DNA of 64,000 bases from Siphonodentalium dalli (GCA_032622095.1 CP136067.1:47909549-47973548); one strand, 5' to 3'; positions 33,806 through 46,790 are shown, counted from the stretch's first letter. Made by a program: numbers and translations. Notes: a model not told the origin generated them from the letters alone.

Positions 33806-36800
33806 CTGCGTTATAGAAAAACACGAATCAGGATGCAGTAATAGTTAAAGATGCATTAATTAACGCTCCCAAATTACTATTTCCTTGGCTTCGGAGGTAA
33901 AAAAATATTGATTAGAGTCGAGGAACCCACCCATCAAAGCTCAGAGTGATCATGCAGAAATCGATTATTGAATCTATTATTTTTCACCACCAATAAATTA
34001 TAGTGGACCATGCAGTAAAAGTCGACGAGAAGACGGTCTCGGACTAAATTGCGTATGAAGATGGATAACTCTTAAATCAAGTGGCTTTTTTTGTGTCAGA
34101 TATTTGACAAACCGGCAAAATTTCGTTGAACAAAATGTTGATAAATACAAGGTTTTTGGGCAATGTTATACTATTGTTGACTGTGGTTAGCATTATTTTT
34201 GAGCAATTAATCGATGCTGGTAACCGAAGCGGCATTTAAAAAATTTTGTTTGTTGTTATCTGATGATATGAGACCATCGAATCGGATTGAGTACCTTTAA
34301 ACTGTATACGCAGAATGTTTAGGCTTAGATCTCTGCGCGTTTATCAAATCTCCAAGAACGAATTGCAGCGGATTTTCACAAAGTAATATCTCTGGAAATA
34401 AACAGTGAAAACAGTTTTATTTCATTTTCATCATTTTCGTTGCCAATATAATCTGAATGTTTGATTCCTGATGTACACCGAGAAATAAATAGAATACAAC
34501 GCGCATCTTATAATCGATAACCTTATCATCGATAATCTTTTATGGAATTACTTGCGGGCGGCTGAAGGATAAATACATCGCGAGTTCGATATAATATTCG
34601 AGATTATTATGCAAGTTGCATTCTGTATTTATTCTAAACCAGTATATGTCGGATAAGTCCAATCCACGAATGTGATCTTCATTGATATTACAGTATAACT
34701 ACATTAATTATGAATTAAGTCTGGATGAATAACCGGGGCATCACCCGATTGACCGGATAGTTGGCGAGATATATGTGACCCGCCATATCAAAGTCGGGAT
34801 TTTTTTACCCTGTGCCAATGCATTCTTTTATATATGCGAGTCGACCATAGGTCGCCTCGCATATACAAGAGAATGCATTGGCCTAACAATTTTTTACAAT
34901 TTTAATAATTTGTTCTTGTATTCTTTAACAATTTTATAATTTCACCCATACAGAGCCCCAGACAAACATGTGCAGACGACACTCTTCTATATGCTTCTAT
35001 ATATGTGTGGGGCTCCCTGCAGGGTAATGGATGTTTTTTATTTTATGTCCTAAAAAAATTGTAAGAAACATTTATTTAAAAAACATGATAACAAATTGTT
35101 AGGCCAATGCATTCTCTTATATATGCGAGGCGACCTATGGTCGACTCGCATTTATAAGAGAATGCATTGGCACAGGGTAAACAAAATCCCGACTTCCGAC
35201 TGGATTTGATATGGCGGGTCACATATATACAATAATCTATTTTTTTCAATGGCTGTGATCCCGTAGAATACATGTGCCTCACGTCATTGGTGCTGAACAA
35301 AGAGCGGTAATCAACCATGACAGAAACCCCTTAATTCCCATTTTCTTACATTATATAATGTGTGTAGCATAACTCATTATTCAACCTGTCTGATACATAC
35401 AGTTTACACAATGTCCCTATTGTGTTTCTGAATACCAAATTTACATCACGAGTGGGATTGACGATTTACCGCACGAGCTTTATAAATTTGGTATTCAGAA
35501 ACACTACGTGTGTATGTTGATTGTATAATGATCCTCCGATAAGACTAATATGAGAAAGTTATAACTTAAAACATCGAATAAATTAATTTTGTCAACACTT
35601 AAACCATCCGTGGACCCCGCGCGGCAACTCAGTATATTAGTACTGTTACCTCGTGAAGGGATATGAAACCTGAGGTAATTGTGAAAGTGTATAAAAAGCT
35701 ATTGATATTTCTGATAAAATTGGTTACATAATATCACATAATTATGAAAGTATAACTAACGTTGTGTTTATTAGCATGTCAACTTGGAACCATATTTTCC
35801 CACGGTGTTATTGTAACGCGGCAATGTGTAGTCCCTACTGTAGGTACAACAACATTTCTTCAAAATACGGTTGAGTTATCATAATCAATTTATTGAAACA
35901 AAATAATGCTAACCGCTGTCAACTATGGTATCAAATTTCCCAAAACTTGTTATTTATCAACATTTTGTTCAACAAAATATGACCATGTTATCACTAAAGT
36001 ATCACGAAATTTGGCCGTATTATCACCTGATTTTAGAGTTATCCATCTTCATCCGCAATTTTGACAACGTGTTTCTGGGCCACATATAATTGGCACATCT
36101 CGAGAAATAACAAACTTCAAAAATCGATATCTGATCACCCTGAGCATTGATGGTGGGTCCTCCACTCGAGTCAAATAGTTTTACCCGGAAGCCAAAGAAA
36201 TAGTAATTTAGGAGCGTTAATCTTTAACAACTGTTTACTATATATAGTAGATTATCTGATCATATATAGTATACATACAATTTATATGCAGATCCCCGTC
36301 TGATTTAACACCAAGTATATAAAGATTGCATGCTCTTTAGTTGTTCTCGCTAACTATTTAGTTAGGGCATAACTAAATATATATCCTATATTTATAATAG
36401 GTTATATTTTCATTATCATACAAGGGAGCCTAACAAAATTTAAATTTCAGTAAAATGGACTATTTTCTAAAGATGAAAATTGGATTTCAAAATATATACT
36501 ATGCTTGTGTTCATAAATTCTATTTCATTACTTATACGCATGGATATAGAAACTTTGCAAATAGTCGTTTCATTACCCATTTCATGACGGGAGCTGCTCT
36601 GGTGTGGCATTACATATCCTGAGCCAGTGCATTCTCTTATATGTGCGAGTCTCCCATATATAAGATAATGCACTGGCTTACAATGTCAAGGTAATTGTTG
36701 TTAGGCCAATGTATTATCTTATATATGCGATGCTCCCTATATATGGGAAACTCGCATATATAAAAGAATGCATTGGTACAGAGCTATCGCAAAAAATTCA

Positions 36801-38512
36801 GGAAGCTCCAGTCATGGAAAGGTTAAAGTGACTCAAAAACCGCCGTGGGCCTAGTCATAATATTCAAGCCTGAAATTAAACAGCCATTGCTCGTGATTGT
36901 CGCATCCCACGAAATACTTAAATCGGGACTAATATGTATATAATGCCTTGCAGACATGATAGATAATCTGAGATGGCACTCTTTACAGTCCAGGAGGCAC
37001 CAGGCTCGATTATTCATGATGCACAAAATTCACCATCAACATGCTGCAATAAAAATTGACGAATATGCTAAAAGAACAAGAGAATCCAGGCACACTAATG
37101 CGGCTGGCTACCTAATTCCACAATCCAACTACGATTACCATAAATTTTCTTTCTTTCCCCGGACCATAAGAGAATGGAATGCTATACCAACAGAAATAGT
37201 CACCATCATTCCAGTCGATGAGTTCAGGACCAGGATGATGAACCAACTATATCCATGCTGGACGTCCCAGAAAACCCATTCGACCCAGTTAAAAAACCAA
37301 CAAAAAAAAAAAACAAAAAAAAAAAAAAAAAAATTCAAATCAAATTCAAATTCAAATCAAATTCAAATCAAATCAATTATTTTATCACAAACCCCAATCA
37401 TGAAGAGAAATTATCGCCAGTCGTTGCCAAAATAAATTAGTCATAATCATCAGCCTGTTGATGGTGGACTGAAATCGGAAGAAGAAGAAGAAAGATTTAT
37501 CGAAATGATAGAACTGAGGATCAAGGTTCCTTTTATCTCCAGCACGTAATAACAAAGAGCGTTCTTTATTAGTTTCTTTCCGAGATGGCAAATATAAAAA
37601 GCTTTTTGGTGCGGAAAGGTGTTTATACATTTCCATGAATTCAGTAAGTCAGATACACTATACATATCTCGCTTATTTATCGGCCTATTTTGATCAGCGA
37701 AACATGATAAAAACTATAGACAGTATATGCCTATCATTTGAGACTTGAAATTATGAGTCCATTTAACAGTGTCAAATGGAATGGGGACAACTTTAAATAT
37801 AAACACGTGTACACATACCCGCCGATGGCCTGTCAGAATAGCGAGTGCAGAAAACCCAAGCAGGAAGCTTTGTCACACTATAATTCAGTCCACTCGAATC
37901 TGCCGCACTGTTACATGTCGAATCGTTAGTCACAGGGGCGTTCCCCAATGTATCTGTTACGTTCACACCATTTAAGCTATCCGGACCTTGGCAACCATCC
38001 GTTGTTTCTGGAGCAACAAGGTCCCCACCCTTTGGACTATCACGAACTTGAAAACTGTCCGTTGTTTCTGAATCAACAACCGATTGTCGATTGACATAAT
38101 CCGCATGCATTCCTGGTCCACCATTACCGAGAGCGTCCTCAATATTGGCGGGATTGATTCTCTCACAATAAACAGGGTCATCTACGTGTAACTGAACTCC
38201 GCAATTTGCGACAGAGGTTCCGGCGACACGGCCATTATCTTTGGTTGGTGTATCGTATATGTGTTTATCACGATGTATCCCGGATTCTGAACACGCAGGA
38301 AGAACGCTTATGTTTTTCTTTGAATGTGCACATCTGCACTTGTCCTCGTCATTAACGTTCGAATCTGTTTTGCCACGCACATCCAGAATCCTAGCCACGG
38401 TAAAGTTTGTAAACTTAGGCTCCAACATCTCGCTGTTGTGACGAACTAATTCAGATTCCACACCAATAATATACTGCTCATTCTGCCGACTTTTCTTTTT
38501 TAACATCATCAT
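33465..38512 (-). CDS. en: Engrailed-class homeobox protein (two exons)
   Basis: Homeodomain transcription repressor used in segmentation, neural and, in molluscs, shell-gland patterning. Exon 1 is 38512-37819 and exon 2 is 33805-33465; together they give 344 residues. Seen in order: EH1 repressor motif FTVARIL (37-43); a long low-complexity linker; EH2/EH3 [17 protein letters not shown]; the exon junction; PRSK; homeodomain (Phe8 at 254, Trp48 at 294, Gln50 and Asn51 at 296-297); and EH5 [18 protein letters not shown]. Donor GCGG|GTATGT and acceptor TATAACGCAG restore the split Gly codon exactly at the position known for engrailed genes. Odd: recognition-helix residues 52 and 56 are Ala and Glu ([11 protein letters not shown]), where engrailed proteins normally have Lys and Ile. 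Three ATGs open the frame and the first is listed. Confidence 0.93.
33855..34310 (+). repeat. Dispersed repeat family H, copy in engrailed intron
   Basis: It starts TTAACGCTCCCAAATTACTA and continues through GAGTCGAGGAACCCACC, GATGGATAACTCTTAAATC, GAACAAAATGTTGATAAATA and GGTTAGCATTATTTTTGAG. Others lie at 35870-36220 (minus), 41070-41430 and 42910-43365, with a fragment at about 1050-1140. Confidence 0.75.
34771..35226. mobile_element. Double-hairpin MITE with third end type, copy C2
   Basis: It sits in the engrailed intron. The ends are ATATGTGACCCGCCATATCA and its inverse. Its core and extra central block are nearly identical to copy C1. The left TIR has lost about 12 bases. Confidence 0.8.
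35422..35504. repeat. Hairpin with 22-bp arms
   Basis: GTGTTTCTGAATACCAAATT pairs with its inverse around a ~39-base loop, inside the engrailed intron. Confidence 0.7.
35870..36225 (-). repeat. Dispersed repeat family H, inverted copy
   Basis: Reverse complement of the 33855-34310 copy, ending AATTTAGGAGCGTTAA. It includes GCCACATATAATTGG and ATCTCGAGAAATAACAAAC, shared with the 41.07-kb copy only. Confidence 0.75.
36573..36826. mobile_element. TTAA-type double-hairpin MITE, copy B6
   Basis: The left edge TTACCCATTTCATGA is mutated; the right edge is TCATGGAAAGGTTAA. Its core arms diverge (CCAGTGCATTCTCTTATATG) and its loops are shorter than in the other end types. It is the intact relative of the split copy at 12431. 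It lies in the engrailed intron. Confidence 0.72.
36950..37382 (+). pseudogene. LINE 3' end with RT C-terminus and A-rich tail
   Basis: An open frame from about 36956 shows [19 protein letters not shown] and [19 protein letters not shown], the usual C-terminal end of several non-LTR reverse transcriptases. The frame runs into A-rich sequence and AAATTC repeats (37301-37378), which look like the 3' tail. It is 5'-truncated, lies in the engrailed intron, and is oriented against the gene. Confidence 0.65.
37819..38512 (-). CDS. en: engrailed exon 1 (EH1, EH2, EH3)
   Basis: 231 complete codons plus one base, ending TCGGCGG|GTATGT. EH1 lies near the N-terminus and the [14 protein letters not shown] block at the end. 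Confidence 0.92.
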
Positions 38513-38722
38513 TACCGAGGGAAAAAATCTGTTATGTCAAGTCACACTTCGATGGGAATGGTTATTATTCGCGCGCCAAACACGCGAGGTGGTGAAAACA
38601 CGTCACATTGCTATCTTCATTACCTATCCGTCGGCTACAAAGATGTTTCTTGCTTCTATTTTAAATAGTCTGACCACATAATGTGTTTTGGGTTGAGGCA
38701 GAATCACTTGGTAGACATTCGT

Positions 38723-38732
38723 CTTATATATA
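38723..38732 (-). promoter_or_regulatory. en: Candidate TATA box of engrailed
   Basis: TATATATAAG on the minus strand, about 210 bases before the first ATG. It would place transcription start near 38695 with a ~180-base 5' UTR. AT-rich surroundings make chance matches common. Confidence 0.3.
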
Positions 38733-38783
38733 GGCGTTGTGTGTCTTTTAGACACTCATGCCACTACAGGCACTACTTATTTA

Positions 38784-39510
38784 ACCCTTTGAATCCCAGG
38801 TGACGCCCCACAGCGATCGACACTCTGCATGGGGTGACACTCCACAGTTTCAACAGGTAGGGGCCCAGAAATAGGGGGCCCATAGATTCATTGGAATTTA
38901 TCTGGAGTATGATCCCAAACCATATAGACAATACATACATATGCCTGAAATTAGTACAGAATAGGCATTCAGAATTTGATACACAATTTCCATAATATAT
39001 GGGCTATCAAGAATTATGGCCCTTGATCTTTTGATCGAAAATGTGATTTTTATTCAATAAATGACCAAAATATTGCATTTTCATACCCAAGGGGCACGAA
39101 TACCAGATTTTTTCAAGCATGGTCACCTATGTTGATTCAAAGGCCTCTGGCTTCCAACATCAATGTGAAAAAATTTCAAACTTTCGCCGTTTACAATTCC
39201 AGAAAATCTATTTTTAATGCAGATGACAAATTTTGGGTGCTAAAAAATTTACCCAGTATCTAGAGCGACTGTTTCGCAGAAAACGCTAATTCTGCTGTCT
39301 ATGGGTGGGGTCAAGGTCACTTGCACTTAATTTGTTCATCAGTCTAGAACACCTTCTAAAATTACACAAATTCATATCCCACCTTGTCTCAATATACATA
39401 CCACATGAATGGTGCCAGAAACCACTAGCACTTTATATCTATAAAATCACCCCTACTGCGATGATCATTCGAAACTGTGGAGTGTCACCTGAGCCTGGGC
39501 TCCGCGTGGT
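38784..39510. repeat. Loose inverted-repeat region upstream of engrailed
   Basis: GGTGACACTCCACAGTTTC at 38840 is inverted at about 39471-39490, and CCCAGGTGAC at 38807 corresponds to GTCACCTGAGCCTGGG. It could be an old TIR element. No gene is seen. Confidence 0.4.
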
Positions 39511-41060
39511 ATTTTCCCTTAAATTATATATATATAGATAGTGTCTTATCGCATGATTTTGGTAATGTTTAAATTGTGACACAGGTCTGAAACTTTACAG
39601 GTTTGACCCCCATGGATCACTGATCATTATAAGAGACTTTGTCACGCGGCAACTTCTTGGTAACGGTTGCTAGGCAACTACCTGGAATTGTCTGGAAAAT
39701 GCAACTATAGCTTATATACATGTATTGCGTCGCAATGCAAGGCTAGTTTTCTGTGCTTGTAAAACAATGATGTGAAATTTGAGATATACCCGACCAGAAG
39801 AGTGAACCAAATGTCTTATTTAAGGATAGCAACGGTTGCTAAGCAAATATCACAAATGATCGAATGTCATCATTGCACTAACCATTCAGAGATATTTTTA
39901 TCTTAAAAATGCATGTTTTTTGTGTGAAAAATAGCCTATGCTATGCGCATATATTTCTACCCGATACTAGCAGGTAACCATTCCATATACACGCCCTGGC
40001 TAGGCTGGCCACCGCTGACGTGTATATGGGGCCATTTAAATATATATTAGTGGGTTTGTCGTGCACAGTACGCTATAAACCGTTTATGATCTGCGCATGC
40101 GCGAATAAATCAACTTGATATACGATAGACCCTTCCACATATGTGGCAGAACACTGATTAATATATGCGGCAAATTAAACTGAAACTATTCGTCTAAATT
40201 GTGTCTGTTCTACAAACATGTGGAACATGATACTATATGCCGTAAATATAGCGCCACAGTTCGCTTAAAATGTCGTATGTTCTTTGTAGATTGCATGATA
40301 TGCGCATGCGCATATTTTTCTACCTGATACTAGCGGTCAACCAGTCCATACACACCATTGGCAACGCTAACATCCGGGTGGCTTTTAAATATAATCAGTG
40401 GAGTTACGCGATATAGTCACCTTTCGTTTGCGCCGAAATATCGAGGTTACCGGTTCAAATGGTTAAGAGTGCAAACTGATTTAACTGATATTTCAGTACC
40501 GGTACTTGGAAAGCCCATGGGCGCAGGACAGGAAGAATATAACAATATAGTCGGCAAATCTCTCTCCTTCTCTCTCTCTCTCTTTATTATGGGCAAATAG
40601 GTCACCTGACACACTTACGATGTTGGTGACACGGATTTTTTTTTCAGTGAATGACCATTATCTGGAACATGGCAAAACATTAGAACTATGTATATATGTG
40701 AAGGCGCCCGATTCGTGAATTTTCAAAACATCTCTATTCAAACTATCAATTTGAAGGAAACAATCATTGTCCTTTATAACCAATGTATGCTATACATGTA
40801 GTACTATAACAACACATGTTCATCGTCGCAAGATGAAAGATACGTTCTAATTATGTAAAAGAGTGGTTTGAACATATTTTTTTTGTTTCAAGGCTTGTCT
40901 TTGGAGAGTTTGACAGGAAATATTTGCAGCAAACGCACTGCATTATTTAGCTTATGAACCCATCTAGGGTGCGCGCTCAGTTTACAATCTTAAATCATGA
41001 ATCTCTGCGAGAAAATAAATAAAACATTTTTCATTGCATATTTTCTTTGCAAAAATATGT
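39511..41060. other. Intergenic with one diverged direct duplication
   Basis: ATGCGCATATATTTCTACCC with CCGATACTAGC near 39945 recurs near 40305 as GCGCATATTTTTCTACCTGA. A short CT microsatellite lies at 40559-40583. No convincing exon. Confidence 0.4.
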
Positions 41061-41069
41061 TTTTTGGAG

Positions 41070-41430
41070 GAATAGTCACCATATAGATATCGATTTTTGA
41101 AGTTTGTTATTTCTCGAGATGTGTAATATGTGGCCCAGAAACACGTGGTCAAACGGAGGGTCTAGGTCAAAATTGCGGATGAAGATGGATAACTCTAAAA
41201 TCAAGTGGTAATACGGTCAAATTTCGTGTTACTTTAGTGATAATACGGCCATATTTTGTTAAACAAAATGTTGATAAATAACAAGTTTTGGGAAATTTGA
41301 TATCATAGTTGACAGTGGTTAGCATTATTTTGTTGCAATTAATGATTCTGATAACTAAAGCGTATTTTGAAGAACTGTTGTTGTTGTATCTTGATGGTAT
41401 GGGGACTGTCTGATCGGATTAGATACCTTT
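41070..41430 (+). repeat. Dispersed repeat family H, third copy
   Basis: It shares CTCGAGATGTG...GGCCCAGAAACACG with the inverted intronic copy, and GATGGATAACTCTAAAATCA with all copies. Confidence 0.7.
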
Positions 41431-41965
41431 AATTTTCTCGATGACATTCATGATTTCAGATACTAATCTGCGCGCATAACCTGTTGCCATGGGTTCATAA
41501 GAAACCATGGTCAGAAATGGTAACGCGCTCAACATCATATATTATATACCCATGATTGTAATTATAGAATATAAAATATCTTGGTTTCTCGAATGACCAA
41601 CTCAGAATTATGTTAAAATAACAATAACAACCAGCACCTAATTAACGAACCGGCGGCCGACTCGGCCGTCTCCGACCACAACCATCAGTGGGCTGCAGAA
41701 CGAAATATATATATAAAAGTTGAAATATAAGACTTACAAATTATCTTTTAAATTTCTTTTATTTGTAATTGACATAGCTTGTCACAAACCAAAAATCAAC
41801 ATTATTGACATAATAATGTAAAGGACAATAAACGAAATTGAAATTCCCAACTACACCTTTTACCGGACTCGGCCTCCTGGTCGCGCAGTTCGACTTTTAA
41901 ACCGGAAAACCAATTATCTATAAATAAAATGCCCATAGGACCACAGCTATAAAAAAAAATGGAGT

Positions 41966-42089
41966 CATGGGGCAGCTTGGAATTCCGAGTTGGAAAACGC
42001 CGGACAAAGACATTCTAACTTCGTCTCTGCCATGCAAGACAGTGACTATAGGAATCAGGGAGCTAAATGTGTTGCTAGAGGTGAAGGTA
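41966..42089 (+). CDS. Possible first coding exon, weak
   Basis: ATGGGGCAGCTTGG opens about 40 codons (MGQLGIPSWKTPDKDIL...) up to possible donors GAG|GTGAAG and AAG|GTAACT. If unspliced, it stops a further 14 codons on. TATAAATA and TATAAAAA lie shortly upstream. No downstream exon is identified and the protein is not recognised. Confidence 0.18.
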
Positions 42090-42904
42090 ACTGAAGAATG
42101 GCCTTCACCTGATACACGTTATTAAAGGATGAAATCTTTTTATTTGATTTGTACATCATATCTAAATAATTTAAACTGGTGAATTAATGGGGGGAATGGA
42201 TTTTTGTGAGTGGGAAATTTCTGGGTTTTCCAGGTAAAATTTGGCTGTGTGGTAGCCCTGTCGTACACTTGGGGGTTTATTTTAAAAAGTAAACACATGA
42301 CCTATGATTTGTCTTGCATTTTCGTGATCAACTGGTGTCTATCTAGCTGGTTAACATTACTGGAGTGACCTGCAGGTTTCAATTCAGTGAATTTGGCTGA
42401 AACTGTCGGCCATGGTAAACCATGCATTTAGTTCAGTGATTCTTGTAATACCGATGGAAAATACACTGCGTAGTGGCGCGTTTCCGTGAGAACGATAAAT
42501 CAAAACTGAAGCATCTTTCAGAGAAGGAGCTGTTGGTGTAATACGTCATACCTTGTTGATTTAAAGTGTCGGTTACCTATGTTAATAACATAATAGCAAT
42601 GAGGGGAACCATGCTGATTATCCCAGCGATTCCACGAGTTTACCGCTAATTGCACGACGTGAGCCGCGAAGAATGCAAACTGAAAGTGATCTACGATGCA
42701 AATTACAAGTGTTCCGAAACGAAAGCTCCCTTCGTAATTTGCCGGTCCATTTCACTCACTAACATCGCGCGAGTCGTGTTCAACAGAATAACATGAAATG
42801 CTCCCAATATACTTTTTTTTATTTTCTGATGCTGTCACGATTTCTTAGTACATGTGACTCATTTATTGTTTCTTATTTTCTCCACATGTTTAAAGATGAA
42901 TAAT

Positions 42905-43365
42905 TCGAATTAACGCTCCCAAATTACTATCTCTTTGGCTTGGGGGGGGGGGGGGGGGTAAAATATTTGATTCGAGTCGAGGAACCCACCAATCAAAGAT
43001 CAGAGTGATCAGATATCGATTTTTTTTTTAAATTTCACCACCGGTACTTTTTGGCGGCACGGCAAAAAGTCGACGAGAAGACGGTCACGGACAAAATTGC
43101 GGATGGAGATGGATAAATCTTAAAATCAAGTGGATTTGGGTTTTAGATATTTGACAGTCCGACCAAATTTCTTTGAACAAAATGTTGACAAATAACAGGT
43201 TTTGGGCAATTTTATACTATATTTGACGTTGGTTAGCATTATTTTTGGGCAATTTATCGATTCTGATAACTGAAGCGCATTCCCAAAACTGTTGTTGCTG
43301 CTGTTGTTGTTGGAATCTGATGATAAGGGGACCATCGAATCAGACTGAGTACCTTTAAGGGCCAG
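42905..43365 (+). repeat. Dispersed repeat family H, fourth copy
   Basis: It runs from TTAACGCTCCCAAATTACTA to GAGTACCTTTAA. A run of about 17 G at 42942 interrupts it. Family J follows directly. Confidence 0.75.
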
Positions 43366-43930
43366 ACGCACAATTTGCCGGATATAATTATTTCAAAATG
43401 GATTATCTCCAAAGTACGTCTGGAATTTCCTTTTGAAATTTGGTACAACGATCATTGTGACACAATATTTAAGAACCTCGACTAGTTGAAAATTATAACC
43501 CCATTTACTGTACTTTTTGGCGTGAAAAATATGTAAATTTTCAATTTTACCAGTAACTTATGTAAGAAATAACTTGCTCAAAAGTACAGGCCATATATCC
43601 ATTATATCATATCTTGGGATGAGATCATGGGATGATTCTTATTTTTTCTTGATTCAAGAAATTTCAGAATTATTTTCATTTAGAAAGACATCACCACCCA
43701 TAAATATTTTTCTGTATTTGAGACTTTCCACTATGTCATGCCTTATTCTATCAGTTCTTGGTACCTTAAGGGACAAAACCGAAAATGATATTTTCAACTT
43801 CTCAAATGTATTGAAATCCAATGTTTTTGGTCTTCTCTTAATTATTGTTCAGATTCTATATACAATGAAGATGAGGATATGTGACATTCAAGATTGTTCG
43901 CCGGATAGAACCAGAGAACTTCTTTGTTGA
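43366..43930 (+). repeat. Dispersed repeat family J
   Basis: TTGTGACACAATATTTAAGA, CATTTACTGTACTTT and GGTACCTTAAGGGACAAAAC recur in 28453-28880 and 31440-31610. The copies are diverged and old. Confidence 0.55.
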
Positions 43931-43971
43931 AAATGTCTTGCAATTTGTGCCTGCATGTTATGTTCGCAGGG

Positions 43972-44060
43972 GCTTCTATATACGCACCTGCTTCACGTTA
44001 ATGGTACTATAATATAATATTATAGTACCATTAACGTGAAGCAGGTGCGTATATAGAAGC
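43972..44060. repeat. 89-bp perfect palindrome
   Basis: Arms of 44 bp with a single central base (44016) and no mismatch: GCTTCTATATACGCACCTGC outward, AATGGTACTATAATAT at the centre. No target duplication is evident. Confidence 0.92.
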
Positions 44061-46480
44061 GGCGTATATGGGCAGTGCAAAAGGGGGCGGGCAGCGGAGC
44101 GCGTTACTGGCCCCTGTGGGTATGTTATACAGTTCTCTGTCAGGACACCAAGACGTTCCCAGATTTTTGACTGATTGAATATGATCTCTACGGGTGTATC
44201 CAGAGTAGAGATTCATGGCATGATCTAGTTTCAGTAAAGATTTCTATTCTGGAAAACCTTTCGCGACAGAAAGGCACAATATCATATGTCTACCATAATA
44301 TGAGACACATCCATAAATTGGAAATTGCATAATTATGAATCGTATGTATACGTGCTGTGTATAGTCATTATATTATGGTGAATTTGTTACGGAAGTATGA
44401 TATGATAATTGTTAACGTATAAATTGTTTGTATAAATTGTTTGTTTGTATATATGTATATATGTTTGGCTATGTTCCAACTTAAATGTTGGCTTTGCAAA
44501 TAAACAATCAATCAATGAGCGAGTGGCGGTACATATGCCACAGAAGCTGTCGCGCCAATTATCGTTGAGTGCACTATAGTGTTATCATGTGCGAATCGAA
44601 TTACCACATCATCTTTGCCCCATCGAGGGGAAATTTCTATCAAATAATTAAAGAGTTAGCGTTTTTGTTCATGATAAGGATGTTAGTCAGTATTAATAGA
44701 GTCGTTCCTAGAGGGCAACAGACAGCTTCAATCTCCACTATACTTATTACCTTTCAACTGTTCATTCATAATCTCCGATTGCACAATCACACGTGAATAA
44801 TTAGATTTCATCGCCGGTTACATATCCGCCAAATTGATTTTCCAGATATTGTTTTACGCCATTGACGTCACACCAAGGCGAACATTATCTTTTTTATTTC
44901 TCAGAGTCAATTCTTGCGACATTGGTATATACATAATTCGGCTTGCTACATGATTGCATACCTACAACCCACACACTGGGGATGATGTCTACAAGAAACC
45001 AGAGACCACACAAGAACCTGTGTCATGCCATGAATCTCTATACACTCGCTGCGAACGTAGAAACCATATTTCATTATGCAGTTTAAAACGAGGGAACGTT
45101 ATTCCGACCTGCATGTATACTCACGGGGAACTTTGAACATTGAACATATTTACAACGCAATGGAAATATTTCATTGATACTAGTTCCTTAATAATCCATT
45201 TCACAGTATGCATGGGGTGTACGTGATTGCTTTAATTTTGTTATCCGATATCGCAATAATATTGAATTTATTACGCTGGAATAATTCCATTATTGTAAGC
45301 GACGCAACTTATTAACTCGTTCACCAAAGTCACAGAACTCGTGCAATCTTGGGCTGGGACCTTCACCAATATATACGATGAAATACAAATTAATGACGGG
45401 TACCAACTAAGATATATATATATTACATGCAATGATTTTTGAATGTTATAAATTTCCCTGTCATATAACATCAAAATGTTCACATGTTTTGAACTGGTAG
45501 AGTTTGATTTCTACAGGTGTAGCCAGATTAGAGATTCGTGCATGACATGATCTAACAAAAACCCCGAAACATAAGACACCTGAGTTATATTAACATTTGA
45601 CATGGGGTTCGTGTGTTCTTCTTGCATGTAGACACGATATGCATATGGTTTTCTTGTATAGACACGGTCCGGGTGTCTGTTGGTTCCGTTCGTCCCACAT
45701 GCATGGTACTCGATCACACACAGGTCCCCAGAACAAAAATTTACCCCACCCCAGTATATACTTAATCATTTCGGCCAATTTGGCCGGTTACTTCATGTGA
45801 CTTTTTCATCTGACGTGTGTGTCGGATAATTGATCTGGAGGATTTATGTAAATGTTAGCCCAAACTACATTTCCAAGTAACGATGGTTTTGTTGTTTATT
45901 TTGAGGAATAATACCGCGTCAGATGAATTCAGCCCAAATATGTTAACAGTTGTCGTGTCAAACATTCGGCAGTAGGTTAGCGTTATTTAGTATTTGTGGA
46001 TGTCATTTAACATGGGGAAAATAGACTACTGCGCTTAAACGAGCATGTGAATTTGTCGTTTTTAATGTACAGCAACTTGATAATCAATAACAGAGGCATT
46101 CTCTGTCAAATAAGGTCGCTCTATTTACGGTATTAATTGCGGAACTTTCTAAAGTAAACTACGCGTAAACGGATACATACGGTAAATTATAGAATGTGCC
46201 GGAATCGGCCTAATCGCCCCAGGGCCAACTCGCCCAGTCGACGTGTGTCAATTCGGAACCTACTATAACATGTACCCGAGTCCGATACGGAATAAAAGAT
46301 GTATACGGGTGTTATATAGCGTTTGGTCCGTTGTTTCTCAATGAATATTATTGAAATTTGGTGTATATGTCCGGGCTGGGACATGGAATACAACAACGTT
46401 TGAATTGTTTTTAAATTTACAAATTTGTTGATTTTATTCAATTTGTTTTCGTTCTGAAAACACACTATAAAGTGTATATA
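44061..46480. other. Intergenic with small dispersed repeats
   Basis: A ~45-bp block (GATCTCTACGGGTGTATCC...AGAGATTCATGGCATGA) occurs at about 44185 and 45508 and inverted at about 45000-45065. GCAAATAAACAATCAATCAA at 44496 looks like a retroposon 3' tail. No gene seen. Confidence 0.45.
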
Positions 46481-46484
46481 ATAT

Positions 46485-46790
46485 AATAACGAACACGAGA
46501 CATACATAATTTATAAACTGTTAACAAAAGATATCAAATTCAATACATGACAAAGATGACTCAGTGGAGTTTATAAAGTGAACATAAAAACATTGAGGTA
46601 AGAATCTTTTTAAGGAATGCAACTTTATTTAATGATAATAAACACATAAATTAAAATAACAAACATGAGACATACATGATTTATAAACTGTTAACAAAAG
46701 ATATCAAACTCAATACATGACAAAGATGACTCAGTGAAGTTTATAAAGTGAACATAAAAATATTAAGGTAAGAATCTGTTTAAGCATTAC
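46485..46790 (+). repeat. Recent tandem duplication, ~180-bp period
   Basis: GAGACATACATAATTTATAA to AACATAAAAACATTNAGGTAAGAATC occurs twice with only a few differences over more than 110 bp. Confidence 0.85.
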
